Below are positions 25,663 through 34,662 of a stretch of 64,000 nt of DNA, piece after piece; position 1 is the stretch's first letter; each line of letters opens with the position of its first letter. Location: positions 225,552 through 289,551 of the forward strand of contig NZ_FRFA01000001.1 of assembly GCF_900143535.1 (NCBI RefSeq), written 5' to 3'. Below the pieces are notes generated by a model. That model did not search any database. It was not told the DNA's origin and worked only from the letters and a program-made list of their open reading frames with translations. The DNA comes from Tateyamaria sp. Alg231-49. GTDB lineage: Bacteria; Pseudomonadota; Alphaproteobacteria; Rhodobacterales; Rhodobacteraceae. Made by a program: the position numbers and the translations under genes.

Positions 25663-26442
25663 ATGCCACGCTATGCCATGAAAATTGAGTACCACGGGGG
25701 CCCGTTTGTGGGCTGGCAGCGCCAGACGGACCTGTCTTCGGTGCAGGGCGCGGTCGAGGCGGCGCTGAGTGAGTTGGAGCCCGGCGTGCACAACATCGCA
25801 GCCGCCGGGCGTACCGACGCAGGCGTGCACGCCCTTGCACAAGTTGCCCATTGCGATCTGACTCAGGATTGGTCGCCCTTCCGTTTGTCAGAAGCGCTGA
25901 ACTATCATTTGCGCCGAGTTCCCGTTGCGATCGTCGATTGCGCCGCAGTCGCCCCGGACTGGCACGCCCGATTTTCGGCGCGCGAGCGGCGGTATCACTA
26001 TCGCATCCTCACCCGTCGGGCGCCTGCCACCCATCTCAAGGGTTTGGTCTGGCACATCAAACAGCACCTCGATGTGGACGCCATGCAGGCCGGGGCAGCA
26101 CATCTGATCGGCAAGCACGACTTTACCACGTTCCGCTCGACTATCTGTCAGGCGGACAGTCCCGTAAAAACGCTGGATCGTCTGGATGTGCGGTCTGTCG
26201 AGGGGGACCATGGCACTGAAATTCATTTCGACGTGCGCGCCCGGTCGTTCCTGCACAATCAGGTGCGCAGCCTCGTCGGCACGTTAGAGCGCGTGGGCGC
26301 AGGGTCATGGTACCCGGATCAAGTATCGGAGGCGCTTAACGCTAGAGACCGGGCAGCCTGTGGGCCGGTCTGTCCGCCTACGGGGTTGTATCTGGCTGGC
26401 GTCGGCTATCCCGACGATCCGTTTGCGCCTGAAGCGTCCTAG
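25663..26442 (+). CDS. truA: tRNA pseudouridine(38-40) synthase TruA
   Basis: TruA isomerises uridines 38-40 in the anticodon stem of tRNAs. The 259-residue product begins [13 protein letters not shown] and carries the catalytic aspartate D52 in GRTDAGVHA. The C-terminal [17 protein letters not shown] region is conserved. The frame is open upstream to 25528, but family length favours 25663. It ends overlapping by four bases with the convergent unknown gene at 26439. Confidence 0.96.
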   Translation: MPRYAMKIEYHGGPFVGWQRQTDLSSVQGAVEAALSELEPGVHNIAAAGRTDAGVHALAQVAHCDLTQDWSPFRLSEALNYHLRRVPVAIVDCAAVAPDWHARFSARERRYHYRILTRRAPATHLKGLVWHIKQHLDVDAMQAGAAHLIGKHDFTTFRSTICQADSPVKTLDRLDVRSVEGDHGTEIHFDVRARSFLHNQVRSLVGTLERVGAGSWYPDQVSEALNARDRAACGPVCPPTGLYLAGVGYPDDPFAPEAS

Positions 26443-26942
26443 TCAAGATCCATCAGCCCAGCCCCGGCACCGGTGGAGCGGGAGGCATCACTGTCCGGCA
26501 CATAGGTGCGCGCGGCAAGGTCTTGCATCTGATCAAACAGAGCTGTCCCAATGTGCACCCGCGCCGGGCGGGTGCGTGCACTGGGGTCGGTCAGAGACAG
26601 GCGGACCCGTATTTCTGCAGACGTGGCGTTGGTCTCTGCCTGACAGGGCAGGCTTGCGAGCCAGCTTATGAGGAGCGCGCGTCGCCCGGAATTCTGTTCT
26701 GACACTCGTACAGGCTGTTCCGAGATTGACGCGGTTTCGATCACCGCCTCAATCTGATGGGCAAGGTCGACTATGGTGCCTGAATCGCTCAACGCTTCGG
26801 ACAGCGGCGCCTCGGGCCCGCCATCGGCCAGATGGCGGGTTGCCATAGCGCCGAAGGCCAGTGCCTGCGCGGGCGGAACCGCCGCCCCCGTCGCCGCTTT
26901 GACCGCAAGGGCCTGAATTTCAGTCCACGATTTTTCTGTCAT
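26439..26942 (-). CDS. Hypothetical protein resembling DUF3726
   Basis: A 167-residue soluble protein. The N-terminus [20 protein letters not shown] followed by [18 protein letters not shown] resembles DUF3726 proteins, in which a similar helical opening is followed by W/H-L. That resemblance is from memory and modest. Its ATG overlaps the stop of the 546-residue gene upstream (ATGA), so the two are translationally coupled and probably work together. No catalytic motif is seen. Confidence 0.55.
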   Translation of the reverse strand: MTEKSWTEIQALAVKAATGAAVPPAQALAFGAMATRHLADGGPEAPLSEALSDSGTIVDLAHQIEAVIETASISEQPVRVSEQNSGRRALLISWLASLPCQAETNATSAEIRVRLSLTDPSARTRPARVHIGTALFDQMQDLAARTYVPDSDASRSTGAGAGLMDLD

Positions 26943-28579
26943 CCCAGCACCGGCAACCACCAATCATCCGCTTCTGGCGACAGTTCACCTCCCAAAGGCG
27001 CGCCTTGGGCCAAAGTGATCCGGGTCCACAGGTCAGACTTGGGGTCGAACTTGGTCGCTCCAAAGAAACTGAGCTTGCAGCGCAGCATATCAATAGGGCG
27101 ACAGGTCGCAGCGATCAAATTGTCGCGAATTTCGGCGTAAGGGTAGCGCTTCAACACAGCGATACGGGCGCAGGCATGGGCGTGTTCGGGGTGGTCCGTC
27201 AGGAAGCTTGAAACGCTCTGATCCTGCGCGGGCAGGTCCGCGTGCAAGGCTGTCACCCGGCGGGCGATGTCCAAAGGGGTTTCCAGCTCAGCTCCGTCAT
27301 CGGCAAAGCGATCACCAAGACGCGGTTCAAGCTTTGCCTCGCTCACGTACCAAAACCGACGGCACATTTCGGGGTCTTCGTAATCCTGGGCCAACGCCCA
27401 GCGCCAATCTGCCTCGATAGCGGCGCGCAGGGCGTCCGTACCCGCAAACGGCGTCGTCAATGGCCCGAATGAATCACCCATACAGTCGGTCAGGCCGTCC
27501 ACTTCGTCTGGGAAAGCCTCGATCAGCAGCGCGACCAGTAGTTCTTGCAAAGGTACGCTCTGTTTTAGCGCAGCTTGCCAGAGGGTCTCGATCGGGAAAG
27601 TGCCGTTCAGTGTTTCGAGGTGCGGGAGAAAGCCCGCCCATTCGGTTTCGAGGTCGCGCAAAATGGCATCGTGATCAGGCGCTGGAACGTGCCATTCTGT
27701 CAGATGCCGCTGGGCACGCGCGCCCAACGCAACAATCGAGGCGCGCTGCGCAGCACTCAGTCCATCAAGTGCGCGCACGCGGGCAAAAGCGGTTTCGCGC
27801 GCCAACATCCAATTGTTGAGCAGGACGGGGTGGGTCACGAGGAACGGTGCCATACCAAGGCCCGTGGCATTTCCGACCCCGAAATGGCGCGCAAGAACCG
27901 GGTCAAGCGGCGCGCGCCCGACATGCGCTACAAGGTCGAGCGTGAAATGGCGGATCAGGTATACGGCCAGCATTTCTGCGGCAAACGGGCCGCCTAGCCC
28001 ATCGCGTGTTTCGATAAGATGGCGATCAGCGATGCCAAATTTGCCGTTGCCGTAAACAGCGGTCGTGCGCATCAGATAGCCGATGTCGCGGATCATGGCC
28101 GCATCTGGTTGGTCGCCTGAACGCAGCGCCGCGACGGTTGCGTCCCACATCCGCACGGATTTGTTTGCGCGGCTCAGCACCAGATCTTTCGGGCTGAAAC
28201 GCCCCGCCTCTTGAAGCGGCGCCTGAGCCGCGATGCGGTCAATGTCAGCGATATCCGGGGTGCCATCATAAAGCACAAAGGCCGCATCCCAAGCCGTTGC
28301 GATCACCCGGTCACTGCGTTGATCGGCGGGCAGGTCGTTCGAAATGGCCACAAGCGAATAGGTGTGCCCGCCCAGTTCCACGCTGTAGACAGCGCGCCCA
28401 TGCCCGTCAGGCGACATGTCCCAATGGGTGCGCTTTATTGCGGCCCGTTCGGTGCAAAGACGGCGGATCAGTACCCTGAGAAAGCTCAGGCGTGTGGGCA
28501 TCATGGCCCCCATACGCGCAAGCCGCATCACCTCACCCGGGGGGCGCAGTGGCAGGGTTTGAGGCGCGTGGTCCTTCAT
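26939..28579 (-). CDS. Large conserved hypothetical protein (546 residues)
   Basis: A 546-residue soluble protein, no signal peptide and no long hydrophobic helix. It is rich in W, H and charged residues, with several H/D-containing segments (KRTHWDMSPDGHGRAVY near 47, NWMLARETAFARVRALDGLS near 257, RRFWYVSEAKLEPRLGDRF near 409). I do not recognise a domain. It overlaps the DUF3726-like gene, and follows the acyl-CoA dehydrogenase by 166 bases on the same strand, so all three may form one unit. Coding is well supported by length, composition and coupling. Confidence 0.75.
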   Translation of the reverse strand: MKDHAPQTLPLRPPGEVMRLARMGAMMPTRLSFLRVLIRRLCTERAAIKRTHWDMSPDGHGRAVYSVELGGHTYSLVAISNDLPADQRSDRVIATAWDAAFVLYDGTPDIADIDRIAAQAPLQEAGRFSPKDLVLSRANKSVRMWDATVAALRSGDQPDAAMIRDIGYLMRTTAVYGNGKFGIADRHLIETRDGLGGPFAAEMLAVYLIRHFTLDLVAHVGRAPLDPVLARHFGVGNATGLGMAPFLVTHPVLLNNWMLARETAFARVRALDGLSAAQRASIVALGARAQRHLTEWHVPAPDHDAILRDLETEWAGFLPHLETLNGTFPIETLWQAALKQSVPLQELLVALLIEAFPDEVDGLTDCMGDSFGPLTTPFAGTDALRAAIEADWRWALAQDYEDPEMCRRFWYVSEAKLEPRLGDRFADDGAELETPLDIARRVTALHADLPAQDQSVSSFLTDHPEHAHACARIAVLKRYPYAEIRDNLIAATCRPIDMLRCKLSFFGATKFDPKSDLWTRITLAQGAPLGGELSPEADDWWLPVLG

Positions 28580-28745
28580 GCCGCATGTACCATAATTGTC
28601 ATAGTGATGATTAGGAGCGCGCGCCGGAATTTATGCAAGCGTTTTTCGGCACCGAAAACGCTCGGAAAGCGACGTCCCTTCCAATTCTGCGCAAGAACTT
28701 CTGCGCTAAAATCCAACCACGAACAGTGCCTGTTTGCGCGCCAGC

Positions 28746-29981
28746 CTACAATTTTTGTTGGGTGTATTTCTTCAACTCGGCCCGTGCCACTTGCCGACGG
28801 TGCACTGCGTCGGGTCCATCCGCCAATCGCAAGGTGCGCTGATGTGTCCATGCATGGGCAAGCGGGGTATCCTGACTGATCCCCTGTCCGCCGTGCATCT
28901 GCACCGCCTCGTCAATCACCTTAAGCGACACGCGCGGGGCAACCACTTTGATCTGGCTGATCCAAGGAGCTGCTGCGCGGGCGCCGCCCTGATCCATCAT
29001 CCATGCAGCCTTGAGGCACAGCAGACGCGCCATTTCGATCTCCATCCGCGCCTCGGCGATGATGTCGTAGTTTGCGCCAAGTTGGGCGAGCGGTTTGCCA
29101 AACGCCTCCTTGGACAGCGACCGTTTACACATCAGTTCCAACGCTGCCTCGGCCTGCCCGATCGCCCGCATGCAGTGGTGAATGCGCCCGGGTCCAAGCC
29201 GCCCTTGCGAGATTTCGAACCCGCGGCCCTCGCCCAGCAGCAGGTTTTCGGCAGGCACGCGCACATCAGTAAACCGGATATGCATATGCCCGTGGGGCGC
29301 GTCGTCGTGGCCATAAACCAGCATGGGGCGCAGCACTTCGATGCCCGTGCTCCCGGCGGGCACGACGATCATCGACTGGCGTTTATGTTTTGGGGCCTCG
29401 TCGCCTTGGGTTTTGACCATGACGATATACACCTTGCAGCGCGGGTCCCCTGCCCCGCTGGCCCAGTATTTTTCGCCGTTCAGGACGTAGTGGTCCCCGT
29501 CGCGCACGCAGGACATCGAGATATTGGTGGCATCAGAAGAGGCCACGTCAGGTTCGGTCATGAGATAGGCCGAGCGTATCTGACCCTCCAATAGCGGGGC
29601 TAGCCAGTCCCGCTTCATCGCGTCCGTTCCGTAGCGCTCGAACACCTCCATATTGCCAGTATCCGGGGCGGAACAATTAAAGACTTCGGCCCCGAGGGGG
29701 GTCTTGCCCATCTCTTCGGCGAAGTGGGCGTATTCGACCGTGGACAGGCCGAACCCCTTGTCACTGTCTGTCAGCCAGAAGTTCCACAAACCGGCCGCCT
29801 TGGCCTTGGCTTTCAACCCTTCGAGGATCTCGGTCTGGCGTTCAGTGTACTGCCAGCGGTCACCTTTTCCGACTTCGGCAGCGTACTCCTCCTCCATCGG
29901 CATGATCTCGTCCCGGATCATGGTCGACACACGCTCCAGCAAATCGCGGTTTTCGGGTCGCAGCGTGAATGACATGTCCAT
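28746..29981 (-). CDS. Acyl-CoA dehydrogenase family protein
   Basis: A 411-residue flavoprotein of the acyl-CoA dehydrogenase superfamily, ACAD10/11-like. It shows the N-terminal helical domain, MTEPDVASSDATNI (substrate/FAD contact, near residue 150), the ASGAGDPRCK strand region and the C-terminal helical domain ending HGGQGISQDTPLAHAW. Members oxidise acyl-CoA thioesters with electron-transfer flavoprotein as acceptor. ATG at 29981 has GGAGG eight bases upstream; the open frame beyond it to 30338 runs into the divergent ATP-grasp gene's start. The exact acyl chain preference is not evident. Confidence 0.93.
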   Translation of the reverse strand: MDMSFTLRPENRDLLERVSTMIRDEIMPMEEEYAAEVGKGDRWQYTERQTEILEGLKAKAKAAGLWNFWLTDSDKGFGLSTVEYAHFAEEMGKTPLGAEVFNCSAPDTGNMEVFERYGTDAMKRDWLAPLLEGQIRSAYLMTEPDVASSDATNISMSCVRDGDHYVLNGEKYWASGAGDPRCKVYIVMVKTQGDEAPKHKRQSMIVVPAGSTGIEVLRPMLVYGHDDAPHGHMHIRFTDVRVPAENLLLGEGRGFEISQGRLGPGRIHHCMRAIGQAEAALELMCKRSLSKEAFGKPLAQLGANYDIIAEARMEIEMARLLCLKAAWMMDQGGARAAAPWISQIKVVAPRVSLKVIDEAVQMHGGQGISQDTPLAHAWTHQRTLRLADGPDAVHRRQVARAELKKYTQQKL

Positions 29982-30232
29982 GGTTTTGATCCTCCCTGTG
30001 GCCGCGTCAGCGTGGCGGATTGGCGGGGCAGTGTCCAGCATCCGCGGACCGATGCGGGTGGCAATTTTGCGACGTGAAAAATTGGCCAATTTCCTTTCAC
30101 AAGAAATCGTGCGCGGCCGCGTTTCAAGAGCAGGTGTAGAGAGTGCCTGCGAATTAGGCGCACCGTCGAAGACATCTGATGCTGGAAAGACAAGCCGGTT
30201 GCAGGTCCTCACGATATGTGCAGGCTGAACAT

Positions 30233-31660
30233 ATGCCGAATACGCCAAAGTACTTTGACGAGATGAATGGGACCGGCAGCGGTCCGCGCCTGCCCTATGA
30301 AGCGTATTGCAAGTGGTTTGCTGGCGAAAACAATGCACGACTGCTGGAAAAGTCCGAAGAGGCAGAAGCCCTGTTTCGCCTGATTGGTGTTACCTTCAAT
30401 GTCTACGGCGATCCGGACGCCACCGAACGGCTGATCCCCTTTGATCTGGTCCCACGGATCATCGCCGCACGGGAGTGGGCGCTCTTGTCCAAGGGAATCG
30501 AACAGCGGGTGCGCGCCCTCAACGCGTTTCTCCACGATATCTACCATCGTCAGGAAATTGTCCGCGCAGGCCGCATGCCAGCTGAAATGATTGCCCGCAA
30601 CGAGGCCTTCCTGCCGCAGATGATTGGCGTATCGCCCCCCGGTGACGTCTACACCCACATTGTCGGGACCGATCTTGTGCGCACAGGCGATGATGAGTTC
30701 TTTGTGCTCGAAGACAATGCGCGCACCCCGTCCGGCGTCAGCTACATGCTCGAAAATCGCGAAACCATGCTGCACATGTTTCCCGAGCTGTTTTCCAAGG
30801 TAAAGGTTCGCTCGGTCGGCCAGTACCCTCGTTCTTTGCGCCGCTCGCTGTCGGCTTGCGCCCCAGATGCCTGTGAAGGGCGGCCAAGGTTGGCTGTGCT
30901 GACCCCCGGCATCCACAACTCGGCCTATTACGAACACGCGTTCCTCGCCGATCAGATGAGTGCCGAACTCGTTGAAGGCCACGATCTACGTGTCGTGGAT
31001 GGGCGCGTGGCCATGCGCACGACCCAAGGATACAAAGCTATCGACGTGCTATATCGGCGCGTGGACGACGAATACCTCGATCCGATGAACTTTAATCCCG
31101 ACAGCATGTTGGGCGTTCCGGGCATCATGGATGTCTACCGCGCGGGCGGTATCACCATCGCCAATGCGCCCGGAACAGGTATCGCCGACGACAAGGCAAT
31201 CTACAGCTATATGCCTGATATCGTTGAATTCTACACGGGCGAAAAGGCGATCCTGAAAAACGTACCCACGCACCGCTGCTCTGATCCGCAAGCGTTGAAA
31301 TACGTGCTCGACAACCTGTCTGAACTGGTGGTCAAGGAAGTGCACGGCTCAGGTGGCTATGGGATGTTGGTCGGCCCTGCGGCTTCGAAAAAGGAGATCG
31401 AGGCCTTCCGGGCAAAACTGACGGCCAAGCCTGACAACTACATTGCCCAGCCGACGCTGGCGCTTTCTACCGTGCCAATCCTGACCGAAGCCGGGCTCGC
31501 CCCGCGCCATGTCGATTTGCGCCCCTTTGCACTGATGTCACCGGAGCGCGTCGATATCACGCCAGGTGGTCTGACCCGCGTTGCGTTGACCGAAGGGTCC
31601 CTGATCGTCAATTCGTCTCAGGGTGGAGGCACCAAGGACACTTGGGTGCTGGAGGACTAG
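30233..31660 (+). CDS. Circularly permuted ATP-grasp protein (DUF404/DUF407)
   Basis: A 475-residue member of the circularly permuted ATP-grasp family (type 2). Recognisable parts are FEMNG-like opening (YFDEMNG), LLSKGIEQRVRALNAFLHDIY near residue 85, DLVRTGDDEFFVLEDNARTPSG near 143, YRRVDDEYLDP near 274, and VVKEVHGSGGYGMLVGP near 363 (nucleotide-binding loop). These enzymes form amide or peptide-like bonds with ATP. It is the first gene of the Anbu module, followed by alpha-E, transglutaminase and peptidase genes. It is divergent from the acyl-CoA dehydrogenase across 250 bases. Confidence 0.92.
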   Translation: MPNTPKYFDEMNGTGSGPRLPYEAYCKWFAGENNARLLEKSEEAEALFRLIGVTFNVYGDPDATERLIPFDLVPRIIAAREWALLSKGIEQRVRALNAFLHDIYHRQEIVRAGRMPAEMIARNEAFLPQMIGVSPPGDVYTHIVGTDLVRTGDDEFFVLEDNARTPSGVSYMLENRETMLHMFPELFSKVKVRSVGQYPRSLRRSLSACAPDACEGRPRLAVLTPGIHNSAYYEHAFLADQMSAELVEGHDLRVVDGRVAMRTTQGYKAIDVLYRRVDDEYLDPMNFNPDSMLGVPGIMDVYRAGGITIANAPGTGIADDKAIYSYMPDIVEFYTGEKAILKNVPTHRCSDPQALKYVLDNLSELVVKEVHGSGGYGMLVGPAASKKEIEAFRAKLTAKPDNYIAQPTLALSTVPILTEAGLAPRHVDLRPFALMSPERVDITPGGLTRVALTEGSLIVNSSQGGGTKDTWVLED

Positions 31661-31663
31661 GCG

Positions 31664-32605
31664 ATGTTAGGCAAAACCGCAGGCGGCCTGTTCTGGATGT
31701 TCCGCTATCTTGAGCGGGCAGAGAATACCGCCCGGATGATCGATGCTGGATTGCGCATTTCGCTCACCCGGTCGAGTGCGGCGGAAAGCGAGTGGACGGC
31801 AATTCTGTCGTCGACAGGTTTGAGCGAGACATATGCCTCGCTGCACGGTGAGCCCTATGGGGCGAAGATCATCGATTTCCTGCTGCGTGATCCGAACAAC
31901 CCGGCAAGCATCATGGCCCAGATCGAGGGCGCGCGCATGAACGCCCGCGTTGTGCGCACTGCGCTCACCCGCGAAGTGTGGGAAGCCGTGAACGAGTGTT
32001 ACATGGTGCTGAAACGTCTGCTGTCACAGCCTGTTGAGGACCGAGACCTGCCGCGCGTTTTGCAAATCATCCGCCAACGCAGTGCTTTTGTGCGCGGAGC
32101 CAAGCATGGGTCCATGGTGCGCAATGACATGTATAACTTTGGGCGCATTGGCACCTTCTTTGAACGGGCTGACAACACGGCCCGCATTCTGGATCAGAAA
32201 TACTACATCCTGCTCCCGTCCGTGCGCCTCGTTGGCTCCGCCTCGGACAATGTTCAGTGGGACACGATCCTGCGCGCCACATCCACCACGCGCGCCTACC
32301 AAACTCTGCACGAAGGCGAGACAGACCCAATGGCCATTGCTCGCTTTCTCATTCTGGATGGACGTTTGCCGCGCAGCCTCGCTTTCAGCTACCGGAAGAT
32401 CGAGGAAAACCTCGGCTTTCTAGCAGAAGAGTACAACGCGCGTCATGAATGCCACGCTCTGGCGGACAACTTGTGTGGCCGGTTCAAGACCAGAGATATG
32501 AACGCGATTTTCGAATATGGCCTGCACGAGTTTATCTCGGACTTTCTACGCGACAGCGCAGCCTTGGGCCGCCAGATCGAGATCGACTATAGGTTCAGCG
32601 AGTGA
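31664..32605 (+). CDS. Alpha-E domain protein (DUF403)
   Basis: A 313-residue, mostly helical protein of the alpha-E family. The signature FRYLERAENTARMIDAGLR (about residues 13-31) is repeated in weaker form as FFERADNTARILDQKYY (about 165-181). The family is regularly fused to, or encoded beside, the ATP-grasp and transglutaminase proteins found here; its biochemical role is unknown. It starts three bases after the ATP-grasp stop and ends four bases before the transglutaminase start. Confidence 0.93.
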   Translation: MLGKTAGGLFWMFRYLERAENTARMIDAGLRISLTRSSAAESEWTAILSSTGLSETYASLHGEPYGAKIIDFLLRDPNNPASIMAQIEGARMNARVVRTALTREVWEAVNECYMVLKRLLSQPVEDRDLPRVLQIIRQRSAFVRGAKHGSMVRNDMYNFGRIGTFFERADNTARILDQKYYILLPSVRLVGSASDNVQWDTILRATSTTRAYQTLHEGETDPMAIARFLILDGRLPRSLAFSYRKIEENLGFLAEEYNARHECHALADNLCGRFKTRDMNAIFEYGLHEFISDFLRDSAALGRQIEIDYRFSE

Positions 32606-32609
32606 TGAT

Positions 32610-33410
32610 ATGCGCCTGAGAGTCGAACACAAAACCCACTACACCTACAACGAACCGGTACCTTACGCCTTGCAGCAAGTCCGCCTGCGCCCCAAATCGC
32701 GCCCCGGCCAGACCATCGTTGACTGGGACATCGAGGTTCGCGGCGGACAGGTCGAAGTGGCGTTCGAAGACGAACATGCCAACTCCGTCGATCTCGTGAG
32801 CTTTACCCCCGGCGAGACGGAAATCGAGATTATCTGTCGTGGCACTGTGGATGTAGATGACCACAACGGGGTTGTTGGACCGCAAGGGGGTTATGTGCCC
32901 CTTTGGCTGTTTCAGCGCAGCACCGATTTGACCAAAATAGGCCCTCAGCTTGAGGCGCTGATCGCTTCGGCTGAGCAAGAGGGCACACCGCTCGACGTGC
33001 TGCATGGCTTGTCGGCCCACATCCTTGCCGCTGTGCCCTACTCCACCGATCAATCTGCTGCCGATTTAACGGCCGAAGATGTGCTGAGCGCGGGTCACGG
33101 GGTCTGTCAGGATCACGCCCATGTCTTCATCACCTGCGCGCGCGCGCTTGGGTTTCCGGCGCGCTATGTTTCGGGCTACCTGATGATGGATGACCGGATC
33201 GATCAGGACGCCACCCACGCCTGGGCTGAGGCCCATGTGCCAGAATTGGGCTGGGTCGGCTTTGACATTTCAAACGGTATTTCACCGGATGCCCGCTATA
33301 TCCGCGTGGCGACTGGGCTGGACTACAGAGGGGCTGCGCCAATCTCGGGGCTTCGCTTTGGTAAAGCTGGCGAGGCGATGTCTGTGGCATTGCAAGTCCA
33401 ACAACAGTAA
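32610..33410 (+). CDS. Transglutaminase-like cysteine protease family protein
   Basis: A 266-residue protein with an N-terminal beta domain (MRLRVEHKTHYTYNEPV opening) and a C-terminal transglutaminase-like core. The Cys-His-Asp triad is readable as C166 (AGHGVCQDHA), H203 (ATHAWAEAHV) and D219 (GFDISNG). In bacteria this fold usually cleaves peptide or isopeptide bonds. There is no signal peptide, so it acts in the cytoplasm with the ATP-grasp, alpha-E and Anbu proteins. It starts at ATG 32610, right after the alpha-E gene. Confidence 0.92.
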   Translation: MRLRVEHKTHYTYNEPVPYALQQVRLRPKSRPGQTIVDWDIEVRGGQVEVAFEDEHANSVDLVSFTPGETEIEIICRGTVDVDDHNGVVGPQGGYVPLWLFQRSTDLTKIGPQLEALIASAEQEGTPLDVLHGLSAHILAAVPYSTDQSAADLTAEDVLSAGHGVCQDHAHVFITCARALGFPARYVSGYLMMDDRIDQDATHAWAEAHVPELGWVGFDISNGISPDARYIRVATGLDYRGAAPISGLRFGKAGEAMSVALQVQQQ

Positions 33411-33474
33411 CGCAATGCTACGTCGGGAACGGGAACACCCGACCGACTCGATTGCGCAGAAGGCACAAAGAACT

Positions 33475-34212
33475 ATGACATATTGCGTGGGGATGCGGCT
33501 GAACGCCGGACTGATCTTCATGTCCGACACCCGAACAAATGCGGGCGTCGACAACATCTCAACTGTGAAAAAGATGCACACATGGGAAGTTCCCGGTGAG
33601 CGGATGATCGTGATTATGACCGCAGGCAATCTGGCAACCACGCAATCGGCGATTAGCCTGTTGGACGAGCGGGCCAAAGCCCCCGAAGATCGCAATCCGT
33701 CCCTGCTGCAAGCCCCGTCGATGTTCCAGATCGCGCGCGAAGTCGGCCGAACGTTGCGCGAGGTGATCGCAGACAACGCCACAACGGGGCAAGAGGCTGA
33801 TGGCGCCTTTGGTGCGACGCTGATCGTCGGTGGGCAAATCGCGGGCGCGCCGCCTCGCCTGTTCCTTATCTATCCCGAGGGCAACTTTATCGAAGCCTCT
33901 GACGACACACCGTTTTTCCAGATTGGCGAGGCCAAATACGGCAAACCCATTCTGGTACGGGCGCACGATCCAGAAATGTCGTTCGAGGATGCGGTCAAGC
34001 TTCTGATGGTCAGCTTTGATTCCACGATCAAGTCAAACCTGTCTGTCGGACTGCCGCTGGATTACGTGACCTACAACTCGGACAGTCTGCAAATCGAACA
34101 TGCCGCGCGGGTTGAATCTGACGACCCGTATTACCAGACAGTCTCAAATGGCTGGGGCGAAGCGTTAAAACTGGCGTTTCAGCAATTGCCGCCTTTCAAA
34201 TTTGAAGATTAG
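33475..34212 (+). CDS. Anbu, bacterial proteasome-type N-terminal threonine peptidase
   Basis: A 245-residue Ntn-hydrolase of the proteasome/HslV family. After loss of the start methionine, threonine 2 (MTYCVG) becomes the N-terminal nucleophile. The usual partners are visible as D18 (FMSDTR) and K32/K33 (VKKMH). The length, longer than HslV, and the YGKPILVRAHDPEMSF and SVGLPLDYVTY segments are typical of Anbu (ancestral beta subunit). No ATPase unfoldase gene is nearby. It closes the module started by the ATP-grasp gene, after a 64-base gap, and is followed by a gene-end palindrome. Confidence 0.92.
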   Translation: MTYCVGMRLNAGLIFMSDTRTNAGVDNISTVKKMHTWEVPGERMIVIMTAGNLATTQSAISLLDERAKAPEDRNPSLLQAPSMFQIAREVGRTLREVIADNATTGQEADGAFGATLIVGGQIAGAPPRLFLIYPEGNFIEASDDTPFFQIGEAKYGKPILVRAHDPEMSFEDAVKLLMVSFDSTIKSNLSVGLPLDYVTYNSDSLQIEHAARVESDDPYYQTVSNGWGEALKLAFQQLPPFKFED

Positions 34213-34215
34213 TCG

Positions 34216-34238
34216 AGAGGCGGGGCACTTCCGCCTTT
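34216..34238 (+). repeat. Short gene-end palindrome, copy B3
   Basis: AGGCGG and CCGCCT pair around a seven-base loop, followed by TTCA, starting five bases after the Anbu stop codon. It matches copies B1 and B2, which follow ileS and frmA, in position and orientation. Confidence 0.5.
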
Positions 34239-34247
34239 CAATAGTTT

Positions 34248-34640
34248 TCAGTGCATTTCCGGCGGCAGATAATCCCGGATTGAACTGTCTTTGCGACTGT
34301 ATTCCGGATCGATTTCACGCAACTCGAGCGACAGCATAAACGGGGCTGAAGCCATCAAGTCTGACGTAAAATCACGCGCAGCATCAAACACTGCGTCGGT
34401 CGCGTGGGCCTTGGCCGCCGCTTCGCGCCCCGATGCTAAACGGAGGGTAATGTCGATAAAGGCGTGCCCCGGATCCCCGTCTGCAATTACCACGTGATCA
34501 GCCACATGGGCGCGTACCCGGATACCCGCCGGAGGAAAAACGCCCGTCGCGGCAGCGGCGTCTTTGAGCACGTGGCACAGGGCGGCCATATCTAACCTGT
34601 CTTCCAGATTGGCAGAATATTCGAGAATGATATGCGGCAT
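34248..34640 (-). CDS. 5-carboxymethyl-2-hydroxymuconate isomerase family protein
   Basis: A 130-residue tautomerase-superfamily protein beginning MPHIILEYSANLE. The proline that becomes the N-terminus is the catalytic base in this superfamily. The DGDPGHAFIDITLRLASGR segment is typical of HpcD/HpaF, which isomerises carboxymethyl-hydroxymuconate in homoprotocatechuate degradation. No other gene of that pathway is in the window. It lies 22 bases after cobQ on the same strand, so it probably shares the cobQ transcript, an odd combination. The cellular substrate is therefore uncertain. Confidence 0.85.
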   Translation of the reverse strand: MPHIILEYSANLEDRLDMAALCHVLKDAAAATGVFPPAGIRVRAHVADHVVIADGDPGHAFIDITLRLASGREAAAKAHATDAVFDAARDFTSDLMASAPFMLSLELREIDPEYSRKDSSIRDYLPPEMH

Positions 34641-34662
34641 CTGGCAACCTTTGACGCCACGC

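Noticed and set aside
28638-28662. Hairpin AGCGTTTTTCGG/CCGAAAACGCT between the acyl-CoA dehydrogenase and the 546-residue gene
   Set aside because: A good stem, but no T-run in the relevant direction, so not called a terminator.
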